Origin: Triparma columacea | Lineage: Eukaryota > Sar > Bolidophyceae > Parmales > Triparmaceae | Length of the DNA stretch: 64,000 nt | Direction of reading: 5' to 3' | NCBI GenBank assembly: GCA_030267965.1 | Contig: BRYA01000190.1 | Span: forward strand, 1 to 64,000 | Part shown: in pieces, positions 31,655 through 42,525 of the stretch | Layout: every line of letters starts with the position of its first letter | Numbering within the stretch: the first letter of the stretch is position 1 | Position numbers and translations under genes: made by a program | The notes under the pieces: model-generated | What the model was told of the DNA's origin: nothing | What the model saw: only the letters and a program-made list of their open reading frames with translations | The model's database searches: none

Positions 31655-34116
31655 ATGGCGTCGTTTGAGAGCAATGGGAATGCAGAGCCAATGCTTGCAT
31701 CCTATACAACGTCGGAGTCGGATTATGCTATAACTTACAATGAAGGACAGACTCATGCCGAGGAAGAAGCCAGATCTGATGCCCTTGTGAGTGGGATCCC
31801 CGCGTTGTATGTGGTGTGGTGCATACACGTACTATTTGAACTTATCTATGGACATTGATGAACAATATTTACTCCAAAAGACCCCTTTGTAAGATACAAT
31901 AAGATGTCGTCCGATACCCTTTCATGCATGGAACATGACCAACAGGTCGGCAACAAACAGCAGGGACGAGTATTGCAACGATTAGCAGCACGAGTCGAAT
32001 CAATGATCGGCATCTCCGTCCCCTCTCTCCTACTTTTATTTATCCCACTTACCCCTCACCCCTCACCCCGCAGCAACTCCTGCTGGCCTTCGGTCCTGCC
32101 TTCGCTCGCGAGTCACGTTTCTGGAAGTCTTCCTGTTACTCGCTACTGCTGGGTGCTCTAATGGGTTTTGTAGCGCTAGGTGAGCGCATGCTACCAAGAA
32201 AACAAACTTTGCCTTTGATGAAACGTCACAAGTGTTATATTTTAACCCCCCACCCCTCCCCCCCCCCCTCTCCTCAGCCTTCTTCAACGGATTCAACTAC
32301 ATGTTCGAAACCTGGACCGACTGGACGTTCTCCTCCACCACCCCTTACTCCCACAAGCTCGAAAGCGGCCTTCACTTGAATACTGGCGATGGCGAGTGGT
32401 GGTGGCTCCTCGTGACCATCTCCGGCGGCGCCCTCGTCGGGCTGATCCGTTGCCTCCCCTCCTTCCCCTCCCACGTCGACGGCCTCTTCCGCGAAGTCCG
32501 CGACCTCCACGTCGACCCCTCCCATGCCCCCCTCGTCTTTGTAACCTCCTGCCTCTCCCTCGGCCTCGGGGCCTCTGTAGGCCCAGAGGCCGCCATGGGA
32601 AATGCGGGGGGCGCAATAGGCAGCTTAATAGGGAATATGAGGGATCAGAGCGACAGGCGCAAGGCGATAAGCGCCTTCTGCGGCATGGCTGGCGCCATGG
32701 GCGCCCTCTTTCCAAGCCCCATGCTCGCTGTCCTCCTGATGCACGAGCTGTCCGTGACCTCCAGACCGGGAGACTCCCGCTTCAACGCGGCCGTGACGGC
32801 GCCGATCGAGAGCTTCGTGGACGGGGCGACTGACCCATCCCTGGCACAGCACGACTTCATGGAGCAGGTCACCCTCGGGGGAATAGCAGCGACGGCCGGG
32901 TACGCGGTGTTCTACGGACTCGCTGAGTACACCTACATAGACCCCGTGAACCGCGTGAACCATGTTACCCCAGGAGGCTACAACCACACGAACTACGACC
33001 TCTTTGACCTCAGGGGACTCAAGGACTTCGGGCTCATCATTAGCGTGTCGGACTACGAGACCTGGCACCTGGCAGCCGCCATACCCCTGGGCATTTTCGC
33101 GGGTCTCATCGGAGTTGTTGGGCTAGTGCTTCTCGGGGTGTTTAGGAAGGTCAACGTCCGTGTCCGCGGGAGGCTGGCCGAAAGGGGGCTTCCCCCCAAG
33201 GCGATTGAGGTTATTATGCCGACGCTGGGGGGGCTTTTGTTCGGGTTGATCGCCGTGGCGTGGCCGCTCACGCTCGGTGACGGGGCGTTGCAGCTTCCTC
33301 ACGTCATCAAGAGGGCCTATGAGGGTGACTGGATTGAGCAGGTCGACGGGGGTATCAGGGCGGGCGGCAGCATAAAGGCTGTCACGACGGACCCGACGAT
33401 CACGTTGGGGACGCTGTGGGGGACGTTGATCGGGAAGCTACTGAGCATGGGGATATGCCTGGGATTCGGCTTCGTGGGGGGGCAGATATTCCCGTGCATA
33501 TACGCTGGGGTCTGCGCGGGGATGATCGTATGCAGGGTGGTCCCGGGGGTGCCTGTGACGCTAGCGGTGCCTTGCATGATGAGTGCAGTGCCAGCAAGGT
33601 GAGAGGGTTGAGGAGATTTCGGCGACGTTAGCTGTAGGATGTGTATATTGTATTGTCTTCTTGCAACGAGTTAGGATAGGTGCTTCTCTCCTCGCTTCGC
33701 CCGTCGATTGCTTCGCTCGTCGCGCAATTCTCACCCATTTACCCATTTGTATTCATACCAATAGCTTTGCGCCGATTCCTTTCACGCTAGTAGGGCTTAC
33801 TGCTCTGGTCCTGGTCATGGACGGCAGCATGGCAGCTCCCGTGTTTGTCGCCACCTTCGTCAGCTTCCTTACAAACTGCGGCATGGGCATAACCCAGGGG
33901 GTCCTTGAGCGGCAGAACGGGCTCTCCGGGGTGATGACAAAGATGAGGAACAACAACCAACACAGTGTTGTCCACAGGGGGGGGGGGAATAAAACCATGG
34001 AGGACGTCAGCGCGCTGCAGGACGTCAGTGAGATCATATTCGCCAACGAACCGGGGGAGAGCATTAGGTACTCCCTTGGGGAGAGCACTTTTGCTGTAGG
34101 CGGGAAAGAGGCGTAA
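31655..34116 (+). CDS. CLC-type chloride channel/transporter
   Basis: Four exons, 31655-31786, 32074-32179, 32278-33598 and 33765-34116, join in phases 0, 1 and 2 (636 residues). The fold is seen in order: a first helix in exon 2, GEWWWLLVTISGGALVG, then SLGLGASVGPEAAMG at residue about 180 where CLC proteins normally have G-(K/R)-E-G-P, then GFVGGQIFPCIYAG near 480 matching the GxFxP anion-pore motif, and SFAPIPFTLVGLTAL after it. The gating glutamate motif is altered to GPEAA, so ion selectivity and gating are uncertain. No CBS domains follow. The first exon encodes an acidic cytosolic N-terminus. Splicing of exon 1 to exon 2 is the least certain join. Confidence 0.83.
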
Positions 34117-34224
34117 TAAATAGAGAATAGTCTTCATTCACAAAACAGTCAACGCTTCACAAGGGAACGTTCGTTATCCCCTTAACAAACCGAAGAGTGT
34201 CTTGAGGCATGACAGAACGGTGGC

Positions 34225-34898
34225 TCACTGTCTGAACTTCTCCAGCTCTGGAACAATGAACTTGTACGGGACGTTCTTATCCTTCACGCTGCGAACTACA
34301 AATGCAGGGGAGGACCAACCCTTAGGGTCCTCCCTGGGGTAACCCTTCCCAATGAGAACTCTCTTGGTGAACCCTTTCTCGCCAGGCACCGAAATAGTCG
34401 CGTAAGCTTTGTCCCCGTTCGGTGCAATGAAGTCAACGCTGTCAACCATGCCGTTGTCTAAGAACGTAAGGAACTCCGAGTAGTCGATGCTGAACTCGTC
34501 TGGCGGTGGGGAGGGGGTATCAGATATGATAGAACGGGATGGGACAAAGTTAGTTTTAGTAGTTAGTTAGTTTCCAGTTTTGGCGGTCTCCAAGTGCACT
34601 TACCAGCGGGTGTGGGGGAGGCGGCAGAGGTGGATTCTCGGTAGTTGAACGCCAAGGAGTTTAAGGGGGTAAGCTCGACGTCGCCCCTCATTTCACCCGC
34701 GTTCGCGGCTGGTGGATTTAGGAGGGTCAGGGGGATGAGAGCCATTGAAGCAAGATCATTGAAGCAAGATCGACGATCTTGATGAGATGGCGAAGATGAG
34801 GGTGTTTTCTTGTAATTTGAATGCGGTATTATATGGTATGAATATGTGATCGCTGGCGATAGTAGGGATGCTATCAATATTTTACGTCCAAGCTTCAT
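34225..34898 (-). CDS. Plastid thylakoid-lumen protein with FtsH N-domain-like region
   Basis: Exons 34604-34898 and 34225-34499 join in phase 1 (189 residues). The start at 34898 opens with MKLGRKILIASLLSPAI, a signal-peptide-like stretch, followed by a basic Ser-rich segment and then MALIPLTLLNPPAANAG, a hydrophobic run ending in an A-x-A site. That order fits import into a secondary plastid and then the thylakoid lumen. The mature part contains DYSEFLTFLDNGMVDSVDF, resembling the small N-terminal domain of FtsH proteases, but no AAA or protease domain follows. Function is unknown. It may bind the membrane protease or a photosystem subunit. An upstream in-frame Met would remove the signal peptide from the N-terminus and is less likely. 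Confidence 0.72.
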
Positions 34899-35135
34899 TT
34901 GATGTTTTTTAATCTTTTTTTCACTGTTTAATTCCACCAATTGTCCATTTTCATCCATCTTCATTCGTATATCTCCTATAATCTTCTTTGCATGTTCCTT
35001 ACTATCATATTCATCTAGAAACAAACTCAAATTCAATAACAAGCAACACCTTAATTCATATCAGACTCCTTTCTGAGATATCCTCGAGATACATCCACAA
35101 ATACTTCCTTCCACCTCCCCCTATACATACTCCAA

Positions 35136-37459
35136 ATGCAGCGCATCGTACACATCTCCTCTCTCTCCCCTAATGCCTCCTCCACTGCCTCAGCCTCCCC
35201 TCACTACACCCCCCTTGTCCTAACCACCCCAACTTCCCAAATCCCCCCGTCTGTAAATTTGGATAAGTACGGCAAGCTCCTCGTCCCCCCTCCAGCCAAC
35301 CTCTCCGTCTTCTGCAAGACCTACGGCTCTGGGGGCGTCAGCGTTCGCCCCATGACTGGTGATGATTACTCCAACATAGTGGACTTTGACGACCTCAAGG
35401 AGGACGAGAACTTCACCCACGGCAGGCTCAACCAGGTCGCCGAGCAGGGCGGGGGTTACCTTCACAAGAAGGGCGGCCTCCGGACCAACTGGACGAAGCG
35501 GTACTGCCAGGTCCTTGGGGCGTACCTTTTCTATAGCGTTGGACCGACGACGGCGCCTCTGGGCTGCATCCCGCTGCCTGAGTGCGGTGTTACTGTCCCT
35601 AGCAGGGAGTACAAGACGTTTGGGGAGAAGAGGAACAGGGAGGCGGGGCAAGGGTATGAGATTATATTGAAGAGCGGGGAGGGGGGGGGGAGGGGTTTCA
35701 GAGTCGTTGCGGGGGTGGAGGTGAGATGAAGGGGGGATCGGTCCGACAGAGCGGCACAACAAGGTTTGCGTTCAGCTCACACCTCCCCCCACCTCCCTCC
35801 GCCTCTTTTTTCAAAACTCAGGAACTCCGGAACGACTGGGTGGAGCTCATGAAAAGCAGGAGTTTGAGCACCTTGGGCCGAGACACCGTCGTCGATGGCA
35901 GCTCGGGCGCCTCCGCCCTCTCCGCCAAGCACTTCCAGAGCCATAACTTTGACGCCCGGAAGTATGTTGATTCGTACTTCCAGAAGAACCCTGAGTCCAC
36001 CACTTACAAGCACCTGAAGGCCCTAAAGGATATCGAAGGCAGGGGTAAGGACTTGCTCAAGGAGAGCGTCGTGGGTAGCTACAAGAGTTTTGTCGTTGCA
36101 GGGCAGAAGATAATCGACGTCGGGGCGATGATCGAGAAGCTGGGGAAGGACGTTGAAGTCGTTCATGGTGTGGTGGCGGAAATGGGGAAGATCGACTGGC
36201 TTGGGGACGACAGCGGGGTGTGGAGTGATAGCGACCTGGAGGACGAGGAGGAGGACGAGAGCGAGGTGAGAACGGAAGGAGGAGCGCAGCGGAGAATCTG
36301 AACTTATCTCACCCTCCTGTCGCCCTAACCCTCGCCGCAGGGGGAAGACGATGGGACCGAGAGCGAGTCGGAGGCGGAGGGGGGGGGGGGGAGGGAGGAG
36401 GAAGTATTGGATAAGAAACTCACGGAGGCTGGGAACGCAGTCAGCGGGGCGGTCAGCACTCACCAGTACGAGAGGGCGGTCGAGGAGATCTTGAGGTTCT
36501 ACGACGAACTGGAGAGGAAAGAGTACAACAACCGGGATAACAAGAAGGCCGTCAAGGAGCTTTGGAAGGAGGTTAATAAGTGCAAGGAGCTGGTGAGGGA
36601 GAGGCTGGGGAAGATACTGGAATTCAAGACTATCAGGGCGGAGCAGATCATGGACGCGGGGAGGAGGAGCAAGAGGGAGGTCCTGGCGCTGGCGGACGAC
36701 GAGCTCGAGCTTGGCCTTATGGTGAAGATGGGATGGGGAAGGGAGGCCACGATGATGTTCTGCAAAAGGTGAGGAAGGGCGGGGGGCGAAGGCTAAGCCA
36801 GCCACGGGGACAACCCTAAAAACTAACTAACGCAACAAACCATCCCCCCACACACCACCCCTCCCCCCTCTCGCAGGAGGAAAGTGGGAATCGACGAGGT
36901 GCTACACGAGAACCTGGGGACGGACGACCCGCTCGTTTTCACGTCAATCCTGGCCGGAAACTTCTTCATGAAGATAGGCTCTCACATCAGGGACTTCGTC
37001 AGGATATTCGGTTCGGGAAACGCGGGGCTTGTTGAGCCTGCCTGCATGGCTCACCTGGTCTACTGGGTGGACCAGGAGATCGGGCGGTTCTGCGACGTTG
37101 TGGGGGGGGGGCGGGGGCTGGGGATGCTCAGGCTCCCTGGGAAGGGGGAGGGGGGGGAGGTGGACGGGATCGCGCTGGCGGGGATGCTCAAGGAGGCTGA
37201 GGAGGGGATGAACGAGAGGGGAGCGAGGACGATCAGGAGGTTAATAGAGAAAGGAGGGCTGCTGAAGGGAGGACCCAGCGTCGTCGTCGCGACCAACTGC
37301 TTGGAGCAAATATTCGAGGAGGCGGAGGAACAACTTAAGGGGGTAAGGCTGCCGATCCTGGGGAGGGTAGCGGAGCTCATGAAAGAGAAGCTTAGGGGTA
37401 GCGAAGGCCACGTGAGTGCTGCTATCGATTCGAAGTATTCAAGTCTCATGTTGGTTTGA
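35136..37459 (+). CDS. Exocyst EXO84-like protein with PH domain
   Basis: Four exons, 35136-35720, 35822-36265, 36341-36768 and 36877-37459, join in phases 0, 0 and 2, giving 679 residues. Residues about 105-235 are a PH domain (GGYLHKKGGLRTNWTKRYCQV ending in ELRNDWVELMKS). HNFDARKYVDSYFQKNP begins the helical Vps51/EXO84-type region, and the rest is helical rods typical of exocyst subunits (YERAVEEILRFYDELE, then ILAGNFFMKIGSHIRDFVRIFG). EXO84 helps tether secretory vesicles at the plasma membrane. In animal and fungal EXO84 the PH domain follows the N-terminal coil; here it precedes it. A PH-BAR type protein is the main alternative. Confidence 0.7.
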
Positions 37460-37618
37460 TGGAATGTAATCTTCTTTTTTAGTTATTGGCTCTGCGACGT
37501 GAAAGGGTTGGTTGGTTGGGATATAACTTGGACCAACAAATATCATAATCCAAGAGTCACCAAGGAGAGAGCACCAAGGAGAGAGAGACCAATTTTTCTA
37601 TTTATCTATCTATCTGAA

Positions 37619-39119
37619 ATGGGCCTTGACGTGAAAGAGAAGGTATGTGTTGTGGTATAACGTCTTTGGTGTCGACTATTCGCGGGTGAATTTGCGCAAT
37701 TTGAGCTTTATTCATCCATTGTGTTATCGTGCCTATCGAACAATCACTTCGACTAGGAAGTTTATTCAATGGTTTGGGACTGTCAGTGTCTCGCGGTACC
37801 TTCCCACTATTATTTTAGTTGCATACTCTCCCAATGTGCCATATTCTCCTTCTCACTCCTTCTTAAACTCTAATCAGAACCTCCTCAAATTCCTCGGGAA
37901 GCACATTCTCCCACCATGCATCGTAATCCCTTACGTTTACAAGACATACTTCGCCGGCAAGCCTTTGGAGATAGTAGGTTTCCTCTATATTTGCTACCTT
38001 CTTTACAAGATGGTCGTTTACCCTCTTTACTTCAAGCTCAAAATCACAACTTGGGGGAGGGTAAACATTAGGAGCTACGGCAAGTACGCCGTCGTCACTG
38101 GAGGTACCTCTGGTATCGGCGAGGCGTTCGTGCACACTTTTGGGAGGAAGGGCTTGAACGTGATTGTCGTGAGCAGGTCGCAGGACAAGCTCAACAGGGT
38201 TAAGGAGGAGGTAAGAGGGATAGGGCGGCGAGAGAAGCGAAGCGAAATGAAGCGAGCCGTGAAGAACATTTTCTAAGTCGCTTACATTCTGCGCGTCCCT
38301 GCCGCGAACTCTTTGCTCTCGCTCCGCGCCGCAGTTTGAGCAAAAGTACGAGGGGCTCAAGTGCGAAGTCTTGGCTTACGACTTCAACCAGACTGACAAG
38401 AAGGTCTTGAGCGCGTTCCAGGGGGAATTCAAGAGTTTGGTTGAGAGGGTCGGAGGCATCGGGGTGCTCGTCAACAACGTTGGCATGAGCAATGACGACC
38501 CCCAGTACTTGCACCTGATAGACCAGGGCTTGATCGACAGCATGCTCAACGTCAACAACGGTGGAACCATGATGATGAGCAGGCTTTGCTTGCCCTTCAT
38601 GATGAAGCAGAGGAAGGGGGCCGTCATTTGCGTCAGCTCCGCGAGCTGCACCCACCCCACCCCCTTGCTATCCTGCTACTCCGCGACCAAGGGCTTCGGG
38701 AACCAGCTAACCAGATCCATGTTCTATGAGTACAAGGAGTTCGGCATAGACTGTATCAGCATCACGCCCTACTACTTTGTCAGCAACATGTTCAAGCGGA
38801 GAAGGGAGACCAGGATGGCCCCTTTCCCTGAGAGGTAAGTGTTATTAGCTTGCACCAAAATGGAAAGCAGCCCTCGCGCTAAAAGGCGCCAATCCCCCCC
38901 CTCACACACACACTCCCTCGCATACACCACAGAATCATCGACGCGACACTCCCGCTCCTCGGACACGTCGGAGAGGCCAACCCTTACATCGGCCACTGGG
39001 TCATGGGTCAGATCGGCCTCAACTACTGGGACACCGGAAACGGACTCCTGGGAATCATGAAGAGGAACAAGGCGAGGGCTGAGGCGAAGGCAGCCATGAA
39101 GGCGGGGAAGAAAGAGTAG
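37619..39119 (+). CDS. Very-long-chain 3-oxoacyl-CoA reductase (KCR/HSD17B12 family)
   Basis: Exons 37619-37642, 37878-38210, 38335-38834 and 38933-39119 join in phases 0, 0 and 2, giving 347 residues. The 24-nt first exon encodes MGLDVKEK; membrane helices follow (FLYICYLLYKMVVYPLYF). The Rossmann motif is YAVVTGGTSGIGEAF, the NNVG motif is present, and the active site is SSASCTHPTPLLSCYSATK with Ser and Tyr-x3-Lys intact. The enzyme reduces 3-oxoacyl-CoA in the ER fatty-acid elongation cycle. The C-terminus ends with a Lys-rich AMKAGKKE, an ER-retrieval-like signal. The tiny first exon is inferred from phase and motif order. Stops of this gene and the convergent DnaJ gene are 56 nt apart. 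Confidence 0.88.
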
Positions 39120-39175
39120 AGTTGATGGGAGGGATAGAAAAAGTTTTAGATGTGTTGAAATAAAATGAAGGCTTA

Positions 39176-40875
39176 TTACATTTGAGAGCACTGAACGTTG
39201 CTACTGCTGCTGCCATGCCTAGGACCGAAGCCATTGCCTTGGTAGAAATTGAAATTGGGATTGTGCCCAAAAAAAGAACCCTCAAAGGGATCGTCGGCCT
39301 CGGAATCTTCATCGAAGGGAGAAGACGAGTGGGGCGACTCTGCACCAAACTGTGTTCAATAGAAGTGAGGTGGGGTGAGGCGAGGCGGGGCGAGAGAGGG
39401 CGCCGGATGTGGGCATAACATTTCGTTCTTCCTAATTTCTGCGCACTCTCACCTCATCCCTCTCGCACTCCTCCAATGCCGTAAATTCCTCCCCCTCCTC
39501 CTCCTCCTCCTCCCCCCCATAATTCGGTTCCAGGATCTTCCTTATTTTCGACTTCTGCTTATCAGTAAGCTGCGACAACCGAAATAGGTTGCGTTAATGG
39601 GTTGCGTCAATGGATTGCGTTGTAATGGGTTAGAAATGTTATCGTCAAGTATAATTATATATTATATTAGGGCCCCAAAGATGGAGCTTAGGAGTAGACG
39701 TATAAAATTATGTACTAGTTTGACGATTGGGGTATAAATTTCAGGCCTGAATCATTCCCTTCTTGTCCCATTCTCACCTCCATGCCCATCTTCACATCCA
39801 GCACAATATACAGCCTCCCGAACCCCCCCCCTCGACGAGGCATGCCCTCGTTATCAATCCTTAGCACGTCCCCGTTCTTAACACCCTTGCTGTAAGCTAC
39901 CCTCACAACCCTCCCGTCCAGGTGCCGTATTTCCTTTTTGAACCCCGTCAAGCTCTCTGCAAAAGAAACCTCAAGGGTTGTAGCAAGGTCATCGTTCTTC
40001 CTAGTAAAGCGCTCATCCGGGACCTCATTTATCACGAACACCACGTCCCCAGGCTCGGCCTTTGGGACATGGTCTATTTCCCCCCTCAGCCTGACCTTCG
40101 AGTTCCCCCTGGTTCCCCGCGCTATTTCCACCTTCAGGGTAACGAGCTCGCTGATCCCATTCATGGTAGGCTTGGCGATCTGCACCCTCTTCTCTGCCCC
40201 CGAATAGAGGTCCTTCAGGGACACGTCGAGGTTGTACCTCACGTCCCTGGCCCTACGAGGGGCGGAACGCTCCTGCTGGTTGAAAAACGCACGGAGAATG
40301 TCTTCATGGGAACCGAACATACCACCCTGCATCCCACCCCCGAACATCCCCCCCATGTTTGACCCCATGCCCGGGTGGAAGTTCGGCTCAAGAGAGCGCT
40401 TCCCAAACCTGTCGTAAAGCTTCCTTTTCACAGGGTCGTTTAAGGTATCGTAGGCCAAGGATATCTCGTCAAAACGGGCCCTGTCACCGTTCGTCTTGTC
40501 GGGGTGGTGCTTAACACATGCCTTTCTGTAGGCCCTAGTTAACTCCTTCTCCGTTGCCGTCCTCGTGCAGCCCAGGATTTCATAGAAGTCTTCATCGTCG
40601 TCGTCGCCTTTGTTTTTATTGTTTTGTTTTTTTTCTGTTTCGTTACCCGAGTTCTCCCCGTATTGACTGTTTGCCGAACTGCCTTTTGGTCTCTGCCAGC
40701 CACCGCGTGTTATGCGATCGAGAGGCGTTGAGGCTTTAGGCTGTGATGTGGTCGATGGAGGAGGGGTGGTGGGGGGATATTGGCTGATTGAGGGGGTTTG
40801 GGGAACAAATGAGGAAAGATCGGTGTGTTGGTGGGGAAGAAAGAGGGGTCCAAATGCTTTTGCGACGTGGACCAT
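39176..40875 (-). CDS. DnaJ/Hsp40 co-chaperone, type II, with C-terminal CaaX-like CSQM
   Basis: Exons 39778-40875, 39453-39569 and 39176-39349 join in phase 0, giving 462 residues. A 100-residue Ser/Pro/Gln-rich N-terminus precedes the J domain (DFYEILGCTRTATEKEL, with HHPDK). A Gly/Met-rich linker (GMGSNMGGMFGGGMQGG) and two beta-barrel client-binding domains follow, with no zinc finger. Two small 3' exons encode LTDKQKSKIRKIL, an acidic stretch, a Phe/Asn-rich stretch (GHNPNFNFYQGNGFG) and the end CSQM. Farnesylated Hsp40s such as Ydj1 end in a similar box, but those are normally type I, so this combination is unusual. It stimulates Hsp70, probably at a membrane if prenylated. Confidence 0.85.
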
Positions 40876-41051
40876 TGAAGGGGAGGGAGGGAAGGAAGAG
40901 AGGGATGAGTGAGTGAAAGAAAAAGTCAGGGAAAGAAGTGGGTCTGGTTTTCTCTCCCACGTCACCCATTCCTTTGAAAGACTGTATTTCGTTGTAAATG
41001 AATCTGGTTCTCCCCCACGTCACTCCTTTGAAAGACTGTATTTCGTTGTAA
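40876..41051 (+). promoter_or_regulatory. Divergent promoter/5' leader with duplicated start-codon segment
   Basis: A segment beginning cctttgaaagactgtatt and running through the start codon to aatgaatct is present twice, about 41025-41060 (holding the GST start at 41052) and about 40971-41006, 54 nt apart. The upstream copy contains its own ATG at 40998. That ATG opens an 17-codon frame whose TAA (41049-41051) lies directly against the main ATG. If both lie in the mRNA, this is an upstream ORF abutting the coding sequence. Confidence 0.6.
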
Positions 41052-42247
41052 ATGAATCTCTCGGATCTGAAAGTTCCTCCGGAAAACACGAAGCAGATAA
41101 CACTGGACAAGATTGACAGAGGCCCGCTAGGGAAAGTCGCCCCAATATTGTCCCTGTTCTCTACCGTTGCGCCACCCTCTGACTACAGCCCTTCGAGGAG
41201 TGGTAATAGCTGCTATATGGTGACAGTTGGAATCTCGCACTATTGTGAGAAGGCTAGGTGGTGCATGGACTTAATGAGAGCCGACAAGGAGAATGATTTT
41301 GATTACTATGAGAGCGCACATGTACCGGGCCTCGCTGCGCTTTACACGACTGCGCTTGATGGGGGGGTGAGTGCAACACCGATTGTGAAGTTCGCGGACG
41401 GGGAGGTGGTGTGGGATTCTACTAAAGTAATGGATAAGGTTGTGCCCAAAGCATTTGAGGAAGAGGGGGGGAGGGAGATTGAGGAGTGGATGGACGAGAA
41501 GCTAGGGAGCGGGACTCGGTGCTACGCATATTATCATCTACTTGGTGGGGATCCTGAGCTGCTGACTGAGCTGGCCACGGACCAGACAAGCTGGGTTGAA
41601 AGCAAGATCTTTGGTTTGATGGCCAGGAAGGGGATGATACAACCTGGCATGAAAAAATTCATGGGGATCGACAAAGGGGCAATGGAGGACAGCGAGGCGA
41701 CCATAAGGAGGGTGTTTGATGAGATTGGGGAGAAGATAGAAGAGGGGGATGGGGATTTCATCATGGGAAACAGGTGAGGGGGGAGGGGGGGGCGACGTGC
41801 GATGCGGCGAAAGAAGCGAGCCATGGGAGGGGAGAGGGTGGTGGAATCCGTAAACTAAGTATACTCTCTGTCTAATTTTCCTCTCTTCACGCTCACCTCC
41901 TCAGGTTCACCCGAGCAGACCTAACTTTCGCGGCCCTAGCGAGCCCTCTGCTCAACCTCTCTCAGTTCAAAAACTCACAGAGACTATACGAGAAGTTCCC
42001 CAAGGCACTAAAGGACATGAGCTCTGAGCTCCGTTCCCACCCTGCAGGTTTGCACGCGATCAAGTGCTACGATGAATACAGGGGGGGGAAGATGGGGAAG
42101 GATGGGAGGGTGGAGAAGGGGGTTATGCAAGCGGTTAGGTTAAGGCAAGGACAAAGAAATAGATTAGGGGTGATTGCTGGGGTGGCGGCTGCGGTAGGGG
42201 TGGGGGCTGCGGCGGTTGTGGGAGGGGTTGTTGGGGTGGTGGGGTGA
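41052..42247 (+). CDS. Glutathione S-transferase-like protein with C-terminal membrane tail
   Basis: Exons 41052-41773 and 41905-42247 join in phase 2, giving 354 residues. Residues about 55-125 follow a thioredoxin-like GST N-domain (YMVTVGISHYCEKARWCMDL, then TPIVKFADGEVVWDS), and splicing creates MGNRFTRADLTFAALASPLL, the standard GST C-domain motif. The last 30 residues (GVIAGVAAAVGVGAAAVVGG) are a Gly/Ala/Val membrane span at the very end, so it is probably tail-anchored. The catalytic residue class cannot be assigned with confidence; SHYC supplies a Ser/Cys candidate. The physiological substrate is unknown. Confidence 0.8.
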
Positions 42248-42525
42248 ATCGGGGGGGGCGAAAGAGAAGGAGAAAAAATAAATCGTAGAGGCTTGCATTG
42301 GTGTACATGTGCTACAGTATTATTGAGGAGGTGTGGAGGACATTTTTGTCACAGAAGAGCTACTTTTCAAATACACGTATACTGCAGTTTCTGGGGAATC
42401 CGTAATCCGTGGCTTATTTACCCGTTATTGACAACAACGACTGTAAATTCCCGCTTGAAAGGCTCGGTTTATCATATATTTGTTCCTCTCCTCGACTCGA
42501 AGAAGAAAAGGGGAAGCCCTATAAC

